From Synaphobranchus kaupii (Eukaryota; Chordata; Actinopteri; Anguilliformes; Synaphobranchidae), in NCBI GenBank assembly GCA_029718625.1, contig CM056381.1, positions 51,764,157 through 51,828,156 on the forward strand: a stretch of 64,000 nt of DNA. Reading direction: 5' to 3'. Positions 13,601-25,600 of this stretch are shown here, piece after piece. The stretch's first letter is position 1, and each line of letters begins with the position of its first letter. Below the pieces are notes generated by a model. It saw nothing but the letters and a program-made list of their open reading frames with translations, was not told the DNA's origin and did not search any database. The position numbers and the translations under genes are program-made.

Positions 13601-16600
13601 AAATAAGTAAAAAGATGGGACGGACACGTGTCTTTATAACGTGCATGTTTTATTAGGCTATATCAACTGTAAATACAAGCACACCATGGCACATTGTTAA
13701 ATATAGGAATGTGAAATTGTGCATTTTAAAACAAGGACAAGTTTTTTAAAAAGTTTATCCTGAACAAATACAATTAGCTAAATACCAAGATCTCAAAACA
13801 TGCCAACAGCACATTAGAAATGATAATGATAATTATTGTCAGTAGCCTATTTAAATTTTTTAACATTTTACATTTTAAAACAAGCACAAGTTTTAAAAAG
13901 TGTAGCATACTGAGTAGGCTATTTGTGTCCACTAGGTGGAGCCCTAGGCCCTCATATATAATTACCTTTCATGCATAGAGCACGGGGGGTGAACTAGGAA
14001 TGCACTGGCTAACATCATGGCAATGTGTGGCTCATGAGAATAAACAAACAAAAAACCTCCTAAACAGTTTCCTCATTATTCCACCTATCTCCCGGGTTTA
14101 TCACAAAAAGTTTTCACAGAACAAATGCAATTAGCTATATACCCTCGCTAAATACCAAAAGCGGAAACGCTTTTGAAGTGATGGCTAATGACAATTATTG
14201 TACGTAGGCTATTTAAAGTCGAAGTCACATGGACGGTGATGGGCATTTGATCGCATGTTGGTCAGAGATGAGTCAAGAAGACAGGATGGCAGGATTGGAG
14301 AAAGAATACAGCGATGTAGGCCAGCCAGTCTGGGCGCTATAAAAGCGAATAGGCTAGGCAATGTCGGGAGGGGGGCGCGGTCCAGCGTGATCATCATCAT
14401 GCAGTTAGCTGTCAAATCGTGCACCGCGTGGGTGTATGTCTGTGGGGTTAACATAAATAAAATACCCTATAAAATCATCCATAAGACAATTTATTAGTCG
14501 AGGGATATAGGCCTAATATCATTTAGCTATTCATTTTAGTTGGTGCATTGACAATGTGTTGATCATTTTAAAATAGTAATTTACTATTAAAAATAAGTGC
14601 CGGAGCGCTCTTATAGCACTACACACCTGATCCGGAGTGAAGGTGTGCTTGCTAATTTGAGGGAACAAATTAATTATATCGAGGGAACAAATTAATTATA
14701 TCGAGGGAACAAATTAATTATATCGCGGGAACGATTTCATTATTTCGAGGGAACGATTTAATTAAAACGAGTGAACGAATTAACCCCCCGTTTTTCTTCT
14801 GCACCTCCGGGGCTCCGTAAGTATCTCTTGAATTCAGAAAGTTATTTCCAATACAGGTATATGTATATTGTATGTCCACAAGACCCAAATTTACCTAATT
14901 AGAAGGCAATCACGGATATTTGTTCCTTGGTGCTTTATACTTCTATATCGATTGTATATGTTTAATGTGAGTCTTGAAGCTTACCGCACTAGAACTGTGC
15001 CTTCTGTTCTTTTGTTTCCAGACGGAATACTAATTTTTGGTGGTGAAAAAATATTTTTATGAATTCACAGATAGATGCTATTGTCCACTGTATCACGCAT
15101 GGGTAGGTATAGTTGTAGGTGAGACTGGGTGGGGGGTTGCTTGTAAAATGGACCAGTTACATGACAATAGTGGCACTTAGAAACTAAACTCCGTATTCAG
15201 CAGTTGTCACAAATCCTTTACTAATAAAGCTAGAACACGGGGTTTGTTTTTTCCACTCATCGTTTGGCTTCTTTTCTTGGCTTTCTCCTTTGACTTACAA
15301 TGGGGAGGATGGGGTTTCAAGTTCTTTTTGCAAACAGGCATTGTGGTTCACTCTTTTTAGCCACTATGGGGGGGGAGGGGAAAAAAAGCTTAAAAAATGG
15401 TGGCGGGATGTTGCCGCTTGAGTGCACCAAAACTCAATTTTCCATTGGCTACAGTGGAGAAACTCCTGTCTTTTTTCTGACAAACTAAGGCATTTACAGA
15501 CATATTTTCAACCATTATACCCATAATACATATAAGAATAAGAATCAATGCATGTTTTTTCTTGACACAATTTATACAATATAGTTGTGGTGTTTTACTC
15601 ATCGTAGTGTCAACACTGGACTCTGGTTGGTCAACTTATGGCTCTGATTAGTGGAACTTGTACAATTGATGAATAACCAACAAGGAGCACAGCGATAAAT
15701 TAGTTTGAACTTACCTTACTGAACAATGTATAGATCAAGCTAACACTTGTCAGTCAGTGATGATGAGCGCAGATGCTCTCGTACCTACAGTTAATATAAT
15801 CAATTGCCTTGACAGGGGAGTCCCTGGTATTAATGTTTTTAACCCTCTGGAATGAGTAGCTAGTTGGCTCATTATAATGTGTTAAATGTTATCCATTTGA
15901 TTTGTTTGCAAAATAGATCTAATAGAGAACCAATAATCTCAGACACAAATAGCTAGCTGCTATGAGATTGTGCTGTCACTTGTAATTTTGGTTGCTAGCT
16001 TACCACGTTCAGAGGGATTAGTTTTATATATATATATAGCTAGCACAAACCACAGGAATTCACACATTGCTGCTAACTATAACGTGAACTAGTTAGGCGA
16101 ATGTTAAATTGTACATCATCTAGTACAATTTCCTTAGATGCAGTTACACCAAGTGCTTTGAGTTAAACTTTCATGTAGCTACCCTGTCATGTGAGCTTAG
16201 GACTAAATAAAAAAGAAAAAAATTTTTTACAAGCAGCTTGTACAGTAACCTAGTTATCCTTCTGATGCCACTAGAAAGGTACTTGGCCTACTATTAGTTC
16301 ATGATGCTCGATCGCCAAGAGGTATTAAAGTACAGTGGACCCGCATAACATCCACAGAGCTGTAGGTATAGCTTCCGGTGATGTTGATGTTTTATTTTCT
16401 GAAAAATGATTTGATGGTATGCAAAATATAGCCACCGAACTAACGTTAGCAAAGAGCAATTTAAGGAGTTGGATCGATTTTGAGGTTTACAACAGTTTTA
16501 CTATATTTAAATAAATTTATATTTATAAACTTTATTTCAGCGGCCTCGGGCAAAACACATTGAGCTGAATAGATTGGATTGACAAACTAACGGATAAGAG

Positions 16601-19600
16601 AATCGGTGCTTGCACCAACTACTTTATGTGATGTTGTAATTCCATTTCGTTCAACCTTTTCATGATGGCCTTTGTAGGCTGTCCATCAGCTAGTCATCAT
16701 CACGTCTTCATTACAACCAACCAGGGTCTAGTGTTAGTCTCCGATGAGTAAAACAAATCGATTAAATTTATCGAATCCTGTCAAGTAAAATCACACATTA
16801 TTTGTTATTCTTGTATATATTATTGGCATGACTGGGTTTAAAATATGATTGTACATCCCTTGGTTTTTGTCAAAAAAAGGCAGTTTTTCAGTCTAGTCAC
16901 CGGGAAATTAAGAAGTGCGGTGCACTGGACACTACATATTAGTTATGCCAATAGAAGAAAGTGGTTCGTCCGTTCCCATATCATAGAGATCAGTGCTTCA
17001 AACACTGTCTGACCAATCGGCAAACAGGACAAACTATCCCTTTCACAATGTATATCAGGAGCAATTTATCTTTAGGACTGCCAGGGCATTGCATGTGTTA
17101 TGCAGTGGGTGTTTCTATTTTTCTCTATATTATAGTTTTTTTGGGGGGGAATTTGTCCTTTAAAGCAAGGGATTACAGGATGGTCTGAAAGAATTTACAT
17201 TTAGCATCAGATCACAATGTGGCTTTGCTCACCAGTGAGAAATTTCCACCTAGTTTACATCATAAACATTGTTCCATTATGAATAAACTTAGACGAACCT
17301 GGCCCAAACATGAGTTTTCACATGCAGGCTTAAGGATATGCATTTTGCTGTCTCCCAGCAGATGGGCTGGCATATTCTGCCTTGCTGAAGAACGAGCTTC
17401 TGGGCGCTGGTATTGAGAAGGTTCAAGACCCACAGACAGAGGACCGTCGACTGCAGCCCTCCACTCCAGAGCGGAGGAGCCTCTTTAGTGTTGGTGCTTT
17501 TATTACCATCTTGAGTGCATGCATGTTTTTGTTCTTTCATTCATATTCATCAATAGCTGATATATAGCTGCTGATAATAATTTTAAAAATGACTATGAAA
17601 AAAACACACTTTTTGTATGGATCCCCCAAGTTTGGTTATGAAAGATTGTGAGAAAGATGCACTGAAGGCAGTATATTCTTCAATTGAACAATTTACTTTA
17701 TTGTAAAATTTTACATAAGAACATTTGCGACATTAAAACAAAGTATTTCCATGAAGTAAGAATGAGGTTGTTGTTTTTTTTTCTTACGTTTTTTGCACAT
17801 TCTGCATTTTTCTATATGCAATATTAAAGGGGACATGAAGCATTCGGTGAAGTGGCTCTGGTTCGTTAGCTTTTTACCTTAAATTAGATATGACGTTCAA
17901 ATCTCAAACCGACCCGTATTTGCTGGAAAAAGAAGTTGAAATTCGCTTTTTTCCCACTAGGGCGCAGCCATCTTGGACCAACTGCGGTCGTGACGTCACT
18001 AGGTTGGTCGGTCTCTGCTGCTCAGTGTATTCCTATGGGAAAATAGCTGACTTTCAGTGAGCTCAACGATGTATCGTGAGGAAAAAATAAAACAAAAAAC
18101 GCACAGACGGTCTTTTTCTATTGCCCCAAGATGCTCAAATGAGTATTACCGAACAAAACTTAATTTAAAACTGAATTTCCACAAACTGCTTATGACCCGT
18201 TCTGACCATAGCCTACTTTGACCTGACGAGCCGGCAACTGCAGCGCCGCTGCATTGCCTTGATAAACGGTTTGCGAGCTAAAGTCGTGTCTAGCTAATAT
18301 TGCCTATATAAAATAAGCGTTAGCTTGTGATGCTAGGTCGCGGTAGGTATATATTTGCAGGCTGTTAACTCATATATCAAGGCAATACAGCGGCGCTGCA
18401 GTTGCCGGCTGGCCATAGCATTATTAGCTAATATGGTCAGAAGCAGTTTGTGGAAATTCAGTTTTAAAGTTTTGTTCGGTAATACTCATTTGAGCATCTT
18501 GGGGCAATAGAAAAAGACCGCCTGTGCGTTTTATGTTCTATTTTTTCCCTCACGATACATCGTTGAGCTCACTGAAAGTCAGCTATTTTCCCATAGGAAT
18601 ACACTGAGCAGCAGAGACCGACCAACCTAGTGAGGTCACGACCGCAGTTGGTCCAAGATGGCTGCGCCCTTGTGGGAAAAAAGCGAATTTCAACTTCTTT
18701 TTCCAGCAAATACGGGTCGGTTTGAGATTTGAACGCACGGTCATATCTAATTTAAGGTAAAACGCTAACGAACCAGAGCCACTTTACCGAGTACTTCACG
18801 TCCCCTTTAAAACAAAGTATTCCAACAAATAAGAATGAGGTAAAGTGTTTTGTGTGCCCGGTAGTTTATGACATGACACGGCTGCTCAGTTTGTTTTTTG
18901 GTTATCAGCCAAAGCAGACGGGGATAACAATATATCTGTGATAGGCCAATATCAGCCGATAATATCGGCCTTCTGATAAATCCATCAGGCTCTAGTATAT
19001 ATATTATATATATATATATATCTGCCAACGATCGGTATCGGCCAATAATACAAAAAATATGTAGGGGGAACATTAGGTTCCTCCGTAATCCAACATAGCA
19101 TTATTGCATCAACTCTATTTAAATAATAGACTAAGTGTTACACGGATGCTGCCTCTCATAGCTAGCTAGCGAACGTTAGCTGTCAAATGTTGTGATTGAT
19201 AAGTTTGAACAAGTGTGCGCAATGGATACTGCGATGGATAGGTAACGTGAGCATGGCACCACCTAACACGAGAAACCGCTAATGCTGGGTATGGACAACC
19301 AAATATTAATGTTTTTCTCCTTTGTTCATGATGTGCCAATATTTTGCAAAGGTTCAAGGATTGTTAATATTAATGCACACGGTGCATAAAACCTTGGTAA
19401 AGCAAGTATTGCCAGGTGTATCCATATTTTTTCCTCCGATAGCAGTGCTTAAGAAATAAATTACCCTAACAACTCCCCAGCACTTTAATTTAATGTAAGT
19501 TAATTTGATCTAATATAATTTTATTGAATGTTATAAAAAATCTTTGTCACTGAAGTTTGTAACATTGATAAAGATGCTCTGTATGCAATCGTAGAGTCTT

Positions 19601-22600
19601 AATTGTAACGTCATAGATTACACAGCTTATTTTTATGCAGCGTATTAACTCATCCTCTCCTTGTGATCATTTTGATTTAAGTCTTGAATATACAGGGCGA
19701 ACAGAAATTTGAATGCAAATATATATTGCCTGCTGCACCATCTGACCACGCCAGTATGCCACCCCGCGTGCCACGTCACTTTAGGGCTTTATCAGTGTGT
19801 ACCACCAGGCCTGAAAATTCTCAGGGAAACATTGATATTTCAGAATGCAATTTAAGTTTGAGGAATGCACTATAGTTTACACTTTCAGTTGGATCAGAAA
19901 TCGGTATCGGCCAGAGATTTTCATATCGGTGCATCCCTAGTATATGTGCTTATTTTCATTACTTGACTATTTGAGTTGATTTGTTTTATTGTCTGAGTTC
20001 CGCATTGGCTCATATTTTACATTTGTGTTCTTGTATACAGTACTCCCTAAGTGCAAAGCGGTCCACACCAGATGATGGTAATAGTGTCTCTCCTTACTCC
20101 TTGTCACCTGTCAGCAGCAAGAGGTACATGGTGTTTTTTTTGTTTGTCTTCATTTTTATATTGAATATTTTATTTTATATTTCTTAATAAAGAGGACTCT
20201 AGATGACAAAAATAAAATTCTGTTTTAATATGTATTATGTTAACACTGGTCAGGTACAACTATCTATTTTCAGAATGCTGATGATGCAGGAATTCTAAAT
20301 ATTCAAGTAGAGAAAACCTTTTGAAATCGTGCATTTAGTTTGGCTACAAAATTGTTGCAAGATTTTCATGGAATGGCGAGTCAGTTTGAAGGCATTGTTT
20401 TTTTTGTTTTTTTGCATTGCTCAGTCCTTGCTGTAAGTCAGTTTGAAGGCATCGCCTTTATTTCAATGTACTCGCCTTGCAGTCAGAAGCTGTTGCGGTC
20501 GCCCCGGAAACCAACGCGCAAAATCTCCAAGATTCCCTTCAAAGTGCTGGACGCCCCTGAGCTGCAGGATGACTTCTACCTGAACCTGGTGGACTGGTCC
20601 TCTTTGAACGTACTGAGTGTGGGCCTGGGCACCTGTGTCTACCTGTGGAGTGCCTGCACCAGCCAGGTATGTGGTGTGTGTTTGTGTGTGCGTGTGCGCG
20701 TTTGCATTATTTTAACCAGATGATTCTTGGGATTCACATTTTGGTACGAATGATGTTTGGATAGAAATTCTACCTTAGTGTTCTGTGTGCCTGTGACAAG
20801 TTGAGACTTGAGAGGATTAATTTATGATGAGGAATTGGTTTTGCTGTCCAATAAAGCTTCAGATGGGGGTGCCATGCCCAGGAAAAAAGCAAAGTACACT
20901 ATATGGCCAAAAGTATGTGGACACCCCTTGGTCTGGGGCTGTTTTTCATGGTTCAGGCTAGGCTCCTTCATTCCAGTGAAGGCAAATCTTAAACTGATGG
21001 ACAAGGGATTCTAAAAACTTCAAATAACCACAGCATATTACAGGGGGATGTATCCACTACAGACCCACCAAATATCTTTTCAAGAAAATGTCAATAGGTA
21101 TATTAATATACATCTCAAAGTCAGCTAATAAACTCAGTCTTGAAAGGACTCAGGATTGTAGGGGTGTGGTCTAAATCCATGCCCTCAACCCGAGTGCCAT
21201 CGACATCATCCAGACCTACATGTTTGAACCACAGAGCTGTTCTTATACAGTTCTGTGGTTTGAACCATAGGTTTGAACCCGGCGAGGAATGAATGCAATC
21301 AATTCCAAGTAAAATACAGTGCGGCTGCTATCAGGAGATAAATGTCACAGGCAAGCTCGCAATCAAAGCAAGTTAACTTAAGCTCAGGTAGCTTTCATCA
21401 GAGCTCATATTTCAGATCAAGATATAATAAATAAAAAAACCTTGCATGCCATATTTGCATCTGATCTGAACACTGCATGCAAACCCCCAATGACATGAAG
21501 AGTACCTATTTTAAGCTGGCATTATTGCAAACATTTACAGATGTAAATGCAGACATTTATTTATATCTAGATGGGTACTATGGTCCAACAAATATATCCT
21601 TTTCCATAAGGATATGAAACTGCTTTACTGTCCCAGCTATTTTATTTGGAACTTGGAAGTGCTGCCTTTTCCCCATTTTTTTTTTATCTCAGAAGAAGCA
21701 TGAGTAATCTGGTGATATTATGCTTTATTGTCTATCTGAGCTCATTGGATAGTCTGTGCGTATTTAGTCTTGAGTGCTAAATGAAACTGCTATGTGCCAA
21801 ACAAACGGGTCACCGTGGAACTACCTCAGGATGTAGATTTCTGTAGATTTGCTGGAAAGAAATAATGTTTCCTCATGCAACATCCACTGGTTCTGAAAAG
21901 ATTATTGTGTCATTTGATGTGGGAAAGATGAGTATGGATAATACATTTCTTTGCAGGTGACACGGCTGTGTGATCTGTCGGTGGAAGGGGACTCTGTCAC
22001 ATCAGTGGGCTGGTCAGAAAGGGTGAGTATCGCCTTTCCTTGTGCGTGCGTGCGTGTGTGTGGTCTGGCAGCTGCTTGATGGTGTTGATGTTTCAGGGTA
22101 ATCTGGTGGCCGTGGGCACACACAAAGGTTTTGTGCAGATCTGGGATGCGGCCGCTGGTAAGAAGCTTTCCACGTTGGAGGGACACACGGCTAGAGTGGG
22201 TGAGTTACTCAGAGTGGTATGCCTGCTCTCATCTGCCAGTCTCTTATAGATCAGTAGCACAATCACCCCTCCAAAATGGAAAGCAACTTAAACTTTTGAT
22301 ATCTTGTGTGCGACGTAATGGAATTTTCACACATTTAAAATGACTAGTCCCTTTGAATGGGCCATGACTTAAAAGATTAGTATTAAATTAAATGCAACGA
22401 AATTTCAGCAACGCTGAGTGAGTATCAAAATCAATGCTTTATTTAAAGTTAAAATGGTACAAATTATTCTTGCATGATTGTGATATTGAAATATAGTCTG
22501 TTTGTTTAATGACGCTCTATGCCAGATGAATAAGAAATTCGTTGGAATGGGCTGGACTTTGTGGCGTGCGTGACTTTATGGCGTCTTGCCTTACTAGTGT

Positions 22601-25600
22601 AGAGGTTCGCTAGCTCGAGACAATTTAATGCGCTTGGCGTCGCGATTTGCAGAGAGTGGTGGGCGCTTCTTTTTGGGTATTTCAGGAATTTCTGTGTTGA
22701 GCAATAGTTGTTCTTGTTCTTCTTGGGTTTAATGGTGGTCGGGCAGTTTCGGATGCGGTTTTCATGAGAGATGGTACGCTCTCAAGTAGTTCCAGGGAAG
22801 ATTTTGCGCTGTGACATTAGTTCCGGATTCCGCATTCATAATAGTGGACGGCAAATGGCGTAAAGGGAACAAAGCCTCTTGTAAAAACGAATTTATTTAA
22901 AGAATTTATTTGTGTCCCTGTAGTCCCTGCTTGCGCAGTCATAAAAGTGGATATATCCTCGAACAGCTTCAGCAAGTGTAGCCTTGTTGACTAATCGCAG
23001 GTGAGGGTGTATTGGGGAGACGGTGAATGAGGCTGTGCCTCTCGCCAAAATCAAGGTATGAACCCGCCAAAATCTAATTTGTTTGAAGTATACTGAGCCC
23101 TTTACACTAAGCGGGGTCGTGATTGTGCTACTGATCGTAATCGGGTCTAACCTAATAGGTATTTTAGAGTGGATTAACTTTTCCACTCTCGTCTTTGTCA
23201 TTGAATAAAATGAAGTGTTTAGTTTTAGGTTTGAATTTGGGTTCCGCCTCCGCAGGTGCGCTTGCATGGAATGCGGACCAGCTGTCCTCTGGGAGCCGTG
23301 ACCGCATGATTCTGCAGCGGGACATCCGTACGCCACCCCTGCAGTCCGAACGCAGGCTCCAGGGGCACCGGCAGGAGGTGTGCGGCCTCAAGTGGAGCAC
23401 AGACCACCAGCTGCTTGCTTCCGGGGGCAACGACAACAAGGTACTGCTGCCTTTTCACGTTGTCTATTCAACATCACTGTATGGCCCCTTTCATGCACAT
23501 CGCTGTGGGTCCCCATTCACATTACTTCTTGGCCCCTTTTCAGATTGATCTGGGTCCCGTTTCACATTGCTGTACGACTCCTTCCACATCGCTGTGTGAC
23601 CCCTTTCACACGACTGAGTGGCCCATTTTGCCTCACACTGTGGTTTTTAAGGCACAGAAGCCAAGGACGTTTATCCTGCACGTTTAAATCGAACGCTGTG
23701 CGACTGAACCACGCTTTTCTCTCCCCTCGCAGCTCCTGGTGTGGAACCACTCCAGCGTGCTGCCTGTGCAGCAGTACACCGAGCACCTGGCTGCAGTCAA
23801 AGCCATCGCCTGGTCCCCCCACCAGCATGGCCTGCTGGCCTCCGGGGGGGGCACAGCCGACCGCTGCATCCGCTTCTGGAACACGCTGACAGGCCAGCCG
23901 CTGCAGTGTACTGACACCGGCTCCCAAGTCTGCAACCTGGCCTGGTCCAAACACACCAACGAGCTGGTAAGTAAATGCGTCGTCATAAACTCCCTTATGC
24001 AATCTAATCTTTGAAAATATTCCAGCTGTGGTTTTTAACCTCTTCGGCAAGACCCCCTAGTGGCCATATCGCTGGCACTGTGAGATTGCTCAACTCGCAA
24101 CATTCATTGCTCCTGCTACTAAAAATATGAGTGTAAACAACAAACTCTGTGTTCTAGCTTTATTAGTACACGATACATGATAACTATGCCAAATTCGGGG
24201 GTTTCTAAGTGCCACGATTGTCACGCAGCACTTCCAAGTTTCAAATAAAATCGCTGGGACAGTAAACGTGACAATAGTGGTCCATTTAACAAGCAACCCC
24301 ACCCAGTCTCATCTGCAACTATACTTACCCAAGCATGACACATTGGACAATAGCATCTATCTGGGAGTTCAGGAAATTATTCTTTCACCACCAAAACTTT
24401 GTATTCTATCATAGCAACAAGATAAAGCCAACAATGAACGAACGTATGCCAATACACCTGTGAAAAACGAAATTATTGTGCAATTATACTGTGTCTTTCT
24501 ACTGTCAATTTCTGCTACCAAATATGAAATAAATATACAGCCGCTGCAGTGTACTGACACCGGCTCCCAGGTGAACAATCCCTTGAAAAATACACACCCC
24601 TTTATAATGCGAGTACACTTATCTGAAACTTCTAGTATAAAGCCCCATCTGCTGTTCAAGTGTTTGTCATGTATTCCAGTTCCTTCTAGTTGGATTGTCA
24701 ACACTTCTATCTATATAACATTAAACGCTTCCCAACGGTGTTTTATGGGTCTCATTTGATGTTTGGAACAAAAAAAGACGACGGAGCGAAACAAAGTTTA
24801 TTTCTGTTGCTACAGCTTTGTGCAATTAATTACAATATATGCGTCAATGTACATTCACTCAGTGTGGCGAATATTTCCTCCTCGATATGTAAGTATTACT
24901 TCTTGTAATATTTCTATTATGTACGTTCATTTTTCCACTCCACCACTGTCTTGTTTGATATGAAATTGAGTGCTATTCTCTAATGGGTGAATTTCACATA
25001 CTGTAGTGTAAGCGTTCATAGGTGGCTCAGTCATGTTTTATGTTTGATGCACCAACTTACCGTGAACTTGGAACATTGTCAGCATTTTCCTGATGGTGGA
25101 ATATTATTTTGTTATCTTATAATGTAGACTATGGTATATTACTATCTCCCTGGACTATACTTGTCAGTTGGGGCATGGAAAATACTCAAATTTACTGTGT
25201 GCTGATATGATAAATAGCAAAAAAACACACTACAGAGAAATGTCATCCCAGGGCATGCAGCAAAATATTTCATACTGTAGAGTACAGAAAAAGTGATGCT
25301 TTATTGAAGTACAAGAGTGAATGATTAGTAGGGGTGTAACGGTACACAAAAGTCACGGTTCGGTACGTACCTCGGTTTTGAAGTCACGGTTCGGTATCTT
25401 TTTGGTACAGCGGAAAAAAAGAAATGCAAAACATAAAATTGCTTTTCATTTATTATGAAGTTATAAACTTGTAAACAGGGGCTAATTGGCCATCATTTCC
25501 TGAATAATGGAAGGCACATATCTTTCTTTCTTAAAAGCTATGGCGTTTGTTATTGCTTTTGCCCGGTCTGAATTAGTGGAGGCAGCTTAAATGCCATGGA

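Noticed and set aside
22893..24050. Minus-strand ORFs of 100-162 codons opposite fzr1 exons 9-10
   Set aside because: They are antisense shadows of G/C-rich coding exons, with no splice or homology support.
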